Origin: Synaphobranchus kaupii
Lineage: Eukaryota; Chordata; Actinopteri; Anguilliformes; Synaphobranchidae
Direction: 5' to 3'
DNA: 64,000 bases
Assembly (NCBI GenBank): GCA_029718625.1
Contig: CM056376.1
Span: forward strand, 117,526,412-117,590,411
In this document: in pieces, positions 48,743-59,950 of the stretch
How the letters are laid out: every line of letters begins with the position of its first letter
Position numbering within the stretch: position 1 is the stretch's first letter
Made by a program: the position numbers and the translations under genes
Notes under the pieces: model-generated
Databases searched by the model: none
What the model was told of the DNA's origin: nothing
The model's input: only the letters and a program-made list of their open reading frames with translations

Positions 48743-50689
48743 CATGTTTGTATGCTGTTACAATGCCAGCATGTTTGTATGCTGTTACAGTGCCAGCATA
48801 TTTGTATGCTGTTACAGTGCCAGCATGTTTGTATGCTGTTACAGTGCCAACATGTTTGTATGCTGTTACAATGCCAGCATGTTTGTATGCTGTTACAGTG
48901 CCAGCATGTTTGTATGCTGTTACAGTGCCAGCACGTTTGCATGCTGTTACAGTGCCAGCATGTTTGTATGCTGTTACAGTGCCAGCATGTTTGTATGCTG
49001 TTACAGTGTCAACATGTTTGTATGCTGTTACAATGCCAGTATGTTTGCATGCTGTTACAGTGCCAGCATGTTTGTATACTGTTACAGTGCCAACATGTTT
49101 GTATGCTACAATGCCAGCACGTATGCATGCTGTTACAGTGCCAGCAAGTTTGTATGCTATTACAATGCCAGCATGTTTGTATGCTGTTACAGTGCCAGCA
49201 TGTTTGTATGCTGTTACAGTGCCAGCATGTTTGTATGCTGTTACAGTGCCAACATGTTTGTATGCTACAATGCCAGCATGTTTGTATGCTGTTACAATGC
49301 CAGCATGTTTGTATGCTGTTACAGTGCCAGCACATTTGTATGCTACAATGCCAGCATGTTTGTATGCTGTTACAATGCCAGCATGTTTGTATGCTGTTAC
49401 AGTGCCAGCAAGTTTGTATGCTGTTACAGTGCCAGCATGTTTGTATGCTGTTACAGTGCCAGCAAGTTTGTATGCTACAATGCCAGCATGTTTGTATGCT
49501 GTTACAGTGCCAGCATGTTTGTATGCTGTTACAGTGCCAACATGTTTGTATGCTACAATGCCAGCAAGTTTGTATGCTGTTACGATGCCAGCATGTTTGT
49601 ATGCTGTTACAGTGCCAGCATGTTTGTATGCTACAATGCCAACATGTTTGTATGCTGTTACAATGCCAGCACGTTTGTATGCTGTTACAATGCCAGCATG
49701 TTTGTATGCTGTTACAGTGCCAGCATGTTTGTATGCTGTTACAGTGCCAACATGTTTGTATGCTGTTACAGTGCCAGCATGTTTGTATGCTACAAAACCA
49801 GCATGTTTGCATGCTGTTACCGTGCCAGCATGTTTGCATGCTGTTACAGTGCCAGCATGTTTGTATGCTGTTACAGTGCCAACATGTTTGTATGCTACAA
49901 TGCCAGCACGTTTGCATGCTGTTACAGTGCCAGCATGTTTGTATGCTATTACAATGCCAGCATGTTTGTATGCTGTTACAGTGCCAGCATGTTTGTATGC
50001 TGTTACAGTGCCAGCATGTTTGTATGCTACAATGCCAGCATGTTTGTATGCTGTTACAGTGCCAGCACGTTTGTATGCTGTTACAATGCCAGCATGTTTG
50101 TATGCTGTTACAGTGCCAACATGTTTGTATGCTACAATGCCAGCATGTTTGTATGCTGTTACAATGCCAGCATGTTTGTATGCTGTTACAGTGCCAGCAT
50201 GTTTGTATGCTGTTACAGTGCCAACATGTTTGTATGCTACAATGCCAGCAAGTTTGTATGCTGTTACGATGCCAGCATGTTTGTATGCTGTTACAGTGCC
50301 AGCATGTTTGTATGCTACAATGCCAACATGTTTGTATGCTGTTACAATGCCAGCACGTTTGTATGCTGTTACAATGCCAGCATGTTTGTATGCTGTTACA
50401 GTGCCAGCATGTTTGTATGCTGTTACAGTGCCAACATGTTTGTATGCTACAATGCCAGCATGTTTGTATGCTGTTACAATGCCAGCATGTTTGTATGCTG
50501 TTACAGTGCCAGCAAGTTTGTATGCTGTTACAGTGCCAGCATGTTTGTATGCTACAATGGCAGCATGTTTGTATGCTGTTACAATGCCAGCATGTTTGTA
50601 TGCTGTTACAGTGCCAGCACGTTTGTATGCTACAATGCCAGCACGTTTGTATGCTGTTACAATGTCAGCATGTTTGTATGCTGTTACAG

Positions 50690-53600
50690 TGCCAGCAAGT
50701 TTGTATGCTACAATGCCAGTATGTTTGTATGCTGTTACAGTGCCAGCATGTTTGTATGCTGTTACAGTGCCAGCACGTTTGTATGCTACAATGCCAGCAA
50801 GTTTGTATGCTACAATGCCAGCACGTTTGCATGCTGTTACAGTGCCAGCAAGTTTGTATGCTACAATGCCAGCAGGTTTGTATGCTCTTAGAGTGCCAGC
50901 AAGTTTGTATGCTGTTACAGTGCCAACATGTTTGTATGCTACAATGCCAGCATGTTTGTATGCTACAATGCCAGCATGTCTGTATGCTGTTACAGTGCCA
51001 GCATGTTTGTATGCTGTTACAATGCCAGCATGTTTGTATGCTGGTACAGTGCCAGCATGTTTGTATGCTACAATGCCAGCATGTTTGTATGCTGTTACAA
51101 TGCCAGCATGTTTGTATGCTGTTACAGTGCCAGCATGTTTGTATGCTACAATGCCAGCATGTTTGTATGCTGTTACAATGCCAGCATGTTTGTATGCTGT
51201 TACAGTGCCAACAAGTTTGTATGCTGTTACAGTGCCAGCATGTTTGTATGCTGTTACAGTGCCAGCAAGTTTGTATGCTACAATGCCAGTATGTTTGTAT
51301 GCTGTTACAGTGCCAACATGTTTGTATGCCACAATGCCAGCACGTTTGCATGCTGTTACAGTGCCAGCACGTTTGTATGCTACAATGCCAGCAAGTTTGT
51401 ATGCTCTTACAGTGCCAGCATGTTTGTATGCTGTTACAGTGCCAACATGTTTGTATGCTACAATGCCAGCATGTTTGTATGCTACAATGCCAGCATGTCT
51501 GTATGCTGTTACAGTGCCAGCATGTTTGTATGCTGTTACAATGCCAGCATGTTTGTATGCTGGTACAGTGCCAGCATGTTTGTATGCTACAATGCCAGCA
51601 TGTTTGTATGCTACAATGCCAGCATGTCTGTATGCTGTTACAGTGCCAGCATGTTTGTATGCTGTTACAATGCCAGCATGTTTGTATGCTGGTACAGTGC
51701 CAGCATGTTTGTATGCTACAATGCCAGCATGTTTGTATGCTGTTACAATGCCAGCATGTTTGTATGCTGTCACAGTGCCAGCATGTTTGTATGCTGTTAC
51801 AGTGCCAGCAAGTTTGTATGCTACAATGCCAGCATGTTTGTATGCTGTTACAATGCCAGCATGTTTGTATGCTGTTACAGTGCCAGCCTGTTTGTATGCT
51901 GTTACAGTGCCAGCACGTTTGTATGCTACAATGCCAGTATGTTTGTATGCTGTTACAGTGCCAACATGTTTGTATGCCACAATGCCAGCACGTTTGCATG
52001 CTGTTACAGTGCCAGCACGTTTGTATGCTACAATGCCAGCAAGTTTGTATGCTCTTACAGTGCCAGCATGTTTGTATGCTGTTACAGTGCCAGCATGTTT
52101 GTATGCTACAATGCCAGCATGTTTGTATGCTACAATGCCAGCATGTCTGTATGCTGTTACAGTGCCAGCATGTTTGTATGCTGTTACAATGCCAGCATGT
52201 TTGTATGCTGGTACAGTGCCAGCATGTTTGTATGCTACAATGCCAGCATGTTTGTATGCTGTTACAATGCCAGCATGTTTGTATGCTGTTACAGTGCCAA
52301 CATGTTTGTATGCTACAATGGCAGCATGTTTGTATGCTGTTACAATGCCAGCATGTTTGTATGCTGTTACAATGCCAGCATGTTTGTATGCTGGTACAGT
52401 GCCAGCATGTTTGTATGCTACAATGCCAGCATGTTTGTATGCTGTTACAATGCCAGCATGTTTGTATGCTGTTACAGTGCCAGCATGTTTGTATGCTACA
52501 ATGCCAGCATGTTTGTATGCTGTTACAATGCCAGCATGTTTGTATGCTGTTACAGTGCCAACAAGTTTGTATGCTGTTACAGTGCCAGCATGTTTGTATG
52601 CTGTTACAGTGCCAGCAAGTTTGTATGCTACAATGCCAGTATGTTTGTATGCTGTTACAGTGCCAACATGTTTGTATGCCACAATGCCAGCACGTTTGCA
52701 TGCTGTTACAGTGCCAGCACGTTTGTATGCTACAATGCCAGCAAGTTTGTATGCTCTTACAGTGCCAGCATGTTTGTATGCTGTTACAGTGCCAGCATGT
52801 TTGTATGCTACAATGCCAGCATGTTTGTATGCTACAATGCCAGCATGTCTGTATGCTGTTACAGTGCCAGCATGTTTGTATGCTGTTACAATGCCAGCAT
52901 GTTTGTATGCTGGTACAGTGCCAGCATGTTTGTATGCTACAATGCCAGCATGTTTGTATGCTGTTACAATGCCAGCATGTTTGTATGCTGTCACAGTGCC
53001 AGCATGTTTGTATGCTGTTACAGTGCCAGCAAGTTTGTATGCTACAATGCCAGCATGTTTGTATGCTGTTACAATGCCAGCATGTTTGTATGCTGTTACA
53101 GTGCCAGCATGTTTGTATGCTGTTACAGTGCCAGCACGTTTGTATGCTACAATGCCAGTATGTTTGTATGCTGTTACAGTGCCAACATGTTTGTATGCCA
53201 CAATGCCAGCACGTTTGCATGCTGTTACAGTGCCAGCACGTTTGTATGCTACAATGCCAGCAAGTTTGTATGCTCTTACAGTGCCAGCATGTTTGTATGC
53301 TGTTACAGTGCCAGCATGTTTGTATGCTACAATGCCAGCATGTTTGTATGCTACAATGCCAGCATGTCTGTATGCTGTTACAGTGCCAGCATGTTTGTAT
53401 GCTGTTACAATGCCAGCATGTTTGTATGCTGGTACAGTGCCAGCATGTTTGTATGCTACAATGCCAGCATGTTTGTATGCTGTTACAATGCCAGCATGTT
53501 TGTATGCTGTCACAGTGCCAGCATGTTTGTATGCTGTTACAGTGCCAGCAAGTTTGTATGCTACAATGCCAGCATGTTTGTATGCTGTTACAATGCCAGC

Positions 53601-53960
53601 ATGTTTGTATGCTGTTACAGTGCCAACATGTTTGTATGCTACAATGGCAGCATGTTTGTATGCTGTTACAATGCCAGCATGTTTGTATGCTGTTACAGTG
53701 CCAGCATGTTTGTATGCTGTTACAGTGCCAGCAAGTTTGTATGCTACAATGCCAGCATGTTTGTATGCTGTTACAATGCCAGCATGTTTGTATGCTGTTA
53801 CAGTGCCAACATGTTTGTATGCTACAATGCCAGCAAGTTTGTATGCTGCTACAATGGCAACATGTTTGTATGCTGTTACAGTGCCAGCATGTTTGTATGC
53901 TGTTACAGTGCCAGCATGTTTGTATGCTACAATGCCAGCATGTTTGTATGCTGTTAGAGT
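50690..53960. repeat. Sub-array in segment E with ~518- and ~702-bp higher-order units
   Basis: The rare unit variant CATGTCTGTATG starts at about 50975, 51493, 51623, 52142, 52844 and 53363, giving spacings 518, 130, 519, 702 and 519. The variant TATGCCACAATGCC repeats at about 51325, 51975, 52677 and 53196. This pattern is absent from segments A-D, so E's second half expanded independently. Confidence 0.85.
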
Positions 53961-54153
53961 GCCAGCATGTTTGTATGCTGTTACAGTGCCAGCACGTTTG
54001 CATGCTGTTACAGTGCCAGCATGTTTGTATGCTGTTACAGTGCCAGCAAGTTTGTATGCTACAATGCCAGCATGTTTGTATGCTACAATGCCAGCATGTT
54101 TGCATGCTGTTACATTTCTAACACGTTGGAATGCTGTTACAGTGCTAGCATGT

Positions 54154-55402
54154 TGAATGGTTATGCCTGTGTTGTGCATGTTGAGTGACTGCATTCCTGT
54201 GATTTGATGTCTTTCATTGTATCATGTCTCTTCCTCTTCTACTCATGCATTAAACTGAGTTGTGCAATAGCACTTCAAGGTCACCCTCCTGTGTTCGGAT
54301 ATATGACCACACCAGAGATGTTCGAGCATCTCTGTTAGCTGTTTTCCTGTTCAATCCTGTTTTGTGAAAAACATCTTGACAGTGTTTCTGTAAAAAGTGC
54401 TACAGAAATAAAACTTGATTGAACAGTGAGCCGGCAGTGGTATGGACTCACATTAAATATGTTCTTAAAATACATCATGCTAAAATACAATTTGGGGATG
54501 TACTGTATGTACTGAAAGATAGGAGAGCAGACAAAAAGGAGAACTAGAACAAATGAATGTTTGTGCGATTAGGAGAAAAAGAGCATATTAATGTTTGTGC
54601 GATTAGGAGAAAAAGAGCATATTAATATTTGAATCAAAGACATGCTGGTTAGGCAAATTAGGGGGAGTTAACAGGTGTGCTCAGTCAGTCTACCCTGTAT
54701 AAATAAAGGGTAAGTAAATAAATAATAAGTGACTGCATAATATCTCATCACATGTTCAGGAATCTTGCATGCTGATTGGAGGAGGCAACAGGATTAGAAT
54801 TTTCAAAGCAGAAGGCTCTGAATGTACAATAAAATAACAATGTTTTTGTGGCCTACGGACAAGACAGAGTACAGCATTGAAAATAACTTAAATGCGTATG
54901 AAGAGGTCTGAACAGAACTGTGTCAATTTGAGGAAACCAGTAATTGCTCAACCGCTTGGGACACCTTGGAGGAATGTGTTGGGCAACACATGGGAGACAA
55001 TATTTCAACATTTCCTCCAGCGCAGTTGCTAGCTAAAGGGCGGATGTTCTGCCAGAGAACACAGTGTCCCTTTAGTGTTCTCCTGTAATTTTCTCCTGTA
55101 CTTTTCCACTTCCTGGTTTTTCACAACATGAATCAAAGATAAATGAAAAAGGATTTTAAAAAATGCTTCATAATGTTTTATCACTTCAGATTCACGGTGT
55201 GAAATTAATCACATTTTAAACATTAATCCTCAATGTGTTTCCCTCTGGTATGTAGAACTCCAGGATGTTTGCATGCTGGAGTTCCCAGCAGCCCCCCCCC
55301 CCAACAGCCATTTTTTGTAAAGTATTTCCTTGCAAAGAGCAGATCTACCCGGCACTCTCACTCCCCCTGTACCACAACCAACCTGCAGGGGGAGCCAGCA
55401 AG
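54154..55402. other. Spacer right of the array; no gene recognised
   Basis: Contains a polyadenylation-like AAATAAAACTTGATTGA (about 54405) that resembles a LINE or transcript end, and a 34-bp direct duplication (54556-54625) around TGTGCGATTAGGAGAAAAAG. No coding exon is supported. Confidence 0.5.
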
Positions 55403-55480
55403 ATGCATTAATACACACACATGCATACATATACACACACACAGACACACACACACATACACACACACACACAGACAGAC
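55403..55480. repeat. CA microsatellite
   Basis: Interrupted ACAC/ACAT/ACAG repeats over about 75 bases. Confidence 0.95.
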
Positions 55481-55630
55481 TGCTTTTGACCCTTTGAGCC
55501 ATCTCAGGTGATTTCTAAATAAAGAGAGAAAGCAAGATAAAATTACAACCTCTAATAAATGGTGAGTTGGAACTTCATATGTTAACATAACATCCCTGCA
55601 TTTCTCATCGCTGATAAACCAGCATGCACT

Positions 55631-55860
55631 GGCAAAGCCCCACAGAAAGCGTTGTTGAGTGGATTTCTCGTGCGATTACACCGCCTCCATTAATTTTCAG
55701 TGAGAGGAGATTCCTTGTGTCTGCAAAGCATGTTGGGATTGCTTGCGATGCGAGGAGTCCAGACGAGATGGGGAACGTGGCACAATAACCAATCACATTA
55801 AAGATTGTCGGAGGCGAGAGCGATGGCATGCGATTTCACCGCTTTCTGTGGGGCTTTGCC
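55631..55860. mobile_element. 230-bp MITE-like inverted-repeat element
   Basis: GGCAAAGCCCCACAGAAAGC and one further base at 55631-55651 are the perfect inverse of 55840-55860 (21 of 21). A second pair, TGCGATT...CACCG, lies inside. No coding frame. I could not settle a target-site duplication, so the superfamily is open. Confidence 0.75.
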
Positions 55861-56211
55861 GTGACTGACACCTGATGAGACGCCTGAAGAACCAGCCAAT
55901 CACAGCACATCAGCAGGGATCCACTGTCAAACACAACAGCCAACAGGGATTGACTCACAATCACAGCAAACCAGTAGGGATCCCACTGTCAAACACAGCA
56001 GATCCCTGCTGTATACTTGTGTGTATGAGTGTGTGTATACCTGTGTATATGAATGTGTGTATTTCTGTGTATGTGTTTATATTTGGATATGTGAGTGTTT
56101 GTATAACCAGTGGTCAAATTGTAAAACGTAAAGGGTAAAAAATGTCAAATGTGAAATGTAAAAAATGTAAAATGTAAAAATGTCTTTTCAACTCAACTCA
56201 ACTCATCATTT

Positions 56212-57550
56212 GATGTTAGAAACTATCGTCCTGTGTCTCTCCTGCCCTTCCTGTCCAAAGCTCTTGAACGAGCTGCTCTTAACCAACTGTCGGTTTTTCT
56301 CCACCAGAACAACCTGCTCGACCCTCATCAGTCCGGCTTCAGAACCGGGCATCCCACTGAAACTGCGCTCCTGGCTGTGACCGAGGCACTCGCCACTGCC
56401 AGAGCCTCCTCCCTCTCCTCTGTCCTGATTCTCCTTGACCTGTCTGCAGCGTTTGACAAGGTCAACCACAAACTCCTGATCTCCACACTGGCTGAGATGG
56501 GCATCTCTGGAACTGCCCTCTCTTGGTTTACATCCTATCTCACAAATAGATCCTACCAAGTCTCCTGGAAGGGCTCTGTCTCTGCACCTCATCCACTTCT
56601 TACAGGAGTCCCGCAGGGATCTGTACTGGGTCCTCTGCTGTTCTCCATTTATACTAAGTCTCTTGGTTTGGTTATCAATTCACATGGCTTCTCTTACCAT
56701 AGTTATGCTCATGACACTCAACTCTTCCTCTCTTTCCCTCCCTCTACCCCACAGGTAAAGGAAAGGATATCTGCTTGCCTGGCTGACATCTCTGAGTGGA
56801 TGTCTAGCCATCACCTGAAGCTCAACCTCGACAAGACTGAGCTGCTCTTCATGCTAGACAAGACCTCCCCGCTCCTAGACCTGTCCATCACCGTCGACGG
56901 AACCATGGTGACCGCCTCCCGCTCTGCAAGGAACCTGGGGGTGGTCCTGGACGATCAGCTGGACTTCAAAGAACACATCAGGGCAACGGCACGGTCCTGC
57001 AGGTTCCTCCTGTACAACATCAGGAGAATTCGGCCTTACCCGACCACTTACACCGCCCAGCTTCTTGTCCAGACCATGGTCACCTCACGTCTGGACTACT
57101 GCAACTCCCTTCTCGCAAGCCTACCAGCCTGCGCCATTCTGCCCCTACAACTCGTCCAGAATGCGGCTGCTCGGCTTGTGTTCAACCTCCCGAAGTTTTC
57201 GCACGTCACCCCCCCTGCTGAGGTCACTCCACTGGCTGCCGGTCGTGGCCAGGATCAGGTTCAAAGTTCTGACCCTGGCCTACACTGCAGCCAAAAGGTC
57301 AGGCCCCTCCTACCTACAGGACTTAATCCAGCACTACGCTCCTGCTCGACCACTTCGCTCTGCTGCTGCAGGGCGACTTGCACTTCCCTCCCTCCGTGTT
57401 AAAGGCTCCCGCTCGTCCCGACTGCGGAGCTTCTCCACCCTAGCTCCCCAGTGGTGGAACGAACTCCCCACTCTGCTGCGCTCAGCTGAAACACTGTCTG
57501 TTTTTCGTCGTGGTCTGAAAACGCACTTTTTCAGACTCCACCTCGACTAA
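56212..57550 (+). pseudogene. L2 LINE reverse transcriptase, C-terminal part, inactive
   Basis: Reverse transcriptase copies LINE RNA into DNA at the target site. Visible motifs in order: FLSKALERAALNQL, QSGFRTGHPTETALL, LDLSAAFDKVNH, LTGVPQGSVLGPLLFSIY, the catalytic box, LKLNLDKTELL, RNLGVVLDDQLDFKEHI and VTSRLDYCNSLLASLP. Two defects are seen. The catalytic YADD reads YAHD because codon 56710-56712 is CAT. A run of seven C at 57209-57215 shifts the frame, so the C-terminal segment (SLHWLPV...PSYLQDLI...PQWWNELP) continues in the +1 frame to a stop at 57550. Both defects would abolish activity. Most of the protein, including the endonuclease, is absent. Confidence 0.9.
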
Positions 57551-57810
57551 AATTATACCTATATAGGGCCATTCTATAGTATTTGCTTCCTGTTTTCTAC
57601 TTACTTGTGTTTTTGGTTATTTTATAGTTCAGAATGTATAGCTGACTGTGTGTACTACTCATGTTTATTACTAGGGATAGCTCCTATGCCGTGAGAAAGC
57701 TGTGCTTTGTCGGATTTGCTTTGTATTCGCGTCAATGGCCTTCAATATGCACTTATTGTACGTCGCTTTGGATAAAAGCGTCTGCCAAATGATTGTAATG
57801 TAATGTAATT
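56212..57810 (+). mobile_element. 5'-truncated L2-type LINE
   Basis: Coding similarity begins abruptly at 56212 inside the reverse transcriptase (NYRPVSLLPFLSKALERA) after an ACTCAACTCAACTCATC stretch, so the copy is truncated at its 5' side. It ends with the tail GTCGCTTTGGATAAAAGCGT followed by TAATG repeats (57762-57810), the tail also carried by the SINE copies in the array. Confidence 0.9.
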
Positions 57811-58664
57811 TATTTTAAGTGCATGTCACAGAGGCCTCAACACACACTTAGAACAAAAATTTAAATAAAATTTAAAGAAATGAGCAAATGACGCAGCAAA
57901 TGATCAACAACATAACAATAAGAAAAAACAAAACAAAAACAATATTCATAAAAACACAAATTTTAAGGGCTGTCTGATCAGTAAATGAAACCAGTTACAG
58001 TGAGCCGTAGGAGAGTGAAAAGGATGTAAAAATATTAAGAGAACTTGCATGTCTAATTGATGCGGGAAGAGCATTCCAGAGGCATGGAGCACAGCACTGG
58101 AATGCTCTGCTCCCAGCTGATTTTTTAAATAAATCTGGTTATAAGTAGCCTGCATGCATCATAGGGTGTGTCCTAGTGTGTATCCAGCAAATAACTCAAA
58201 AATAGTTGGCTCTACAATCCCTGCACGTTTTCAACTGCAACAGCTTAAATACGCAAACTGCCTTGCGTTCAAAATCTTTTTTCCTCACCCTTGTATGTCT
58301 GAGAAAGAATAATGTCATTTTAATCTATTTATGTGCATTTGCTGTCTTTTACCGATGCAATTCATGTTTTAGGCTATTGCTATTTTGTATCATTTACCGT
58401 ACATATTTCATGCCTGACACGCAGCGACCAATAAAACAGTAAATCCAATTTTCAGTGCAAAAACAAGCTCTGAGACAACAAAAGCTCTACAGTACAGAAA
58501 AATGTGTTAAAAGCCGACTGACAGGTGATACAGCTGTGCAACACATCATTAGTGCGAAGGTCTCTCTAGTAAAAAAGATCTTGATCTCAATGAGACTACC
58601 TGTAAAAATGAAGGATATAAATAAATAAATAAATAAATTAGTAATTGACTTTGCTTAAACTCAT
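57811..58664. other. Non-coding spacer with a hairpin and a LINE-like tail
   Basis: Two small features are seen. GAGCATTCCAG at 58069-58079 pairs perfectly with CTGGAATGCTC at 58097-58107, an 11-bp stem with a 17-base loop. At 58577-58640, TTGATCTCAATGAGACTACC followed by AAAT repeats looks like the 3' end of a fish LINE. No gene is recognised. Confidence 0.5.
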
Positions 58665-58835
58665 GCTTGACTGAGCAAGGACGTCCCGTTTGCCTAATGC
58701 ATGTTGTCTCGATTCCTCCGTCCTAGTATCTCATCCTTGCATCAATTCCTAGTGTCCTCCATTGGGCGTAGCGAAGGAGCGAGGAAAGGATGCAAGGAGT
58801 GCAAATAAGCGATTGGAATGAACCCAATGCGTTTC
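58665..58835. repeat. Dispersed repeat family D, copy 2 (partial)
   Basis: The first 80 bases match 63040-63120 (GAGCAAGGACGTCCCGTTTG type). The right end, ATAAGCGATTGGAATGAA, is the inverse of the sequence at 62630-62650 that starts copy 3, so the family probably has inverted terminal repeats. Confidence 0.65.
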
Positions 58836-58879
58836 GTTTTACAGAACACACAGCACGGGTTCAACGACAATTTGAGCCC

Positions 58880-58985
58880 TGTGTATACCTGTGTGTGTGA
58901 GTGTGTGTGTGTGTGTGTGTATATCTGTGTTTGTGAGTGTGTGTATATATCTGTGTGTGTGAGTGTGTGTGTATACCTGTGTATA

Positions 58986-59023
<38 letters not shown>

Positions 59024-59076
59024 CCAGTGTATGTGAGTGTGTGTATATACCTGCGTGTGTGAGTGTGTGTCTGTAT

Positions 59077-59115
<39 letters not shown>

Positions 59116-59298
59116 TGTTTGTCTGTATACGTATCTGTTTATGAGAGTGTGTGTGTATACCTGTGTGTGTGTGTGTGAGTGTGTGTCTGTATATCTATTT
59201 ATGTGAATGTGTGTGTATATCTGTGTATGTGAGTGTGTGTGTGTATATATGTGTGTGTGTATCTGCGTATGTGAGTGTGGATATTTGTGTGTGTGTAT

Positions 59299-59339
<41 letters not shown>

Positions 59340-59432
59340 CCTGTGTGTGTGAGTGTGTGTGTATATATGTGTATATATGTGTGTGTGTATCTGCGTATGT
59401 GAGTGTGGATATTTGTGTGTGTGTGTGTGTAT

Positions 59433-59471
<39 letters not shown>

Positions 59472-59878
59472 CCTGTGTGTGTGAGTGTGTGTGTATATCT
59501 GTGTATGTGAGTGTGTGTGTATATATATGTGTGTGAGTGTGTGTGTATATCTGTATATGTGATTGTGTGTGTATACCTGTGTATGTAAGTGTGTGTCTAT
59601 TTGTGTGTTTGAGTGTGTGTATGCCTGTGTATATGTATGTGTGTATATGTGAGTGCGTGTATATCTGTATGTGTGTGTATGTATATATCTGTGTATGTGG
59701 GTGTGTGTGTATACGTGTGTATGTGAGTGTGTGTCTCTGCAAGTAAGTGTGTGTCTGTATGTGAATGTGTGTGTGTCTCTGCGAGTAAGTGTTTGTGTGT
59801 CTGTATGTGGATGTGCGTGTGTCTCTGCAAGTATGTGTGTGTGTGTCTGTATGTGGATGTGTGTGTGTCTCTGCAAGT

Positions 59879-59913
<35 letters not shown>

Positions 59914-59950
59914 TGGATGTGTGTGTGTCACACATGTGTGCATGTGATTG
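58880..59950. repeat. GT-rich compound microsatellite, about 1.07 kb
   Basis: Blocks of pure TG alternate with TATACC, TATATC, GAGTG and CTGCAAGTA spacers. Longer units such as TGGATATTTGTGTGTGTG recur about 120 bases apart near 59278 and 59406. The Cys/Val and His/Thr frames are artefacts. Confidence 0.95.

Larger units (their letters stand above)
29295..54153. repeat. Giant 27-bp tandem array with higher-order structure (about 24.9 kb)
   Basis: The basic unit is 27 bases, for example 29508-29534 (ends GCTGTTACAGTGCCAGCATG). A 24-base variant lacks GTT and reads TATGCTACAATGCC. By length I estimate about 900 units. The commonest differences are single transitions: CAG/CAA twice, CAT/CAC, TGT/TGC. 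The array is split by four copies of one SINE into segments A 29295-33987, B 34218-39987, C 40218-42485, D 42716-48512 and E 48743-54153. B and D are nearly identical. C matches the start of B and the end of A with the middle missing. E starts like D and then changes to a different pattern. Because unit lengths are multiples of three and the unit has no stop, several frames on both strands stay open for up to 1935 codons; I do not call these genes. Confidence 0.97.

Noticed and set aside
29295..54153. CRISPR-like array
   Set aside because: Units are head-to-tail with no unique spacers, and the context is a vertebrate genome.
29296..54156. Very long open frames (up to 1935 codons) across the 27-bp array on both strands
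   Set aside because: They follow from a stop-free unit of 27 or 24 bp. Several frames are open at once, peptides are pure 9-residue repeats, and frames are broken by stops, by 28-bp units and by the SINEs in segments A-D. No domain, promoter or splice signal supports a gene.
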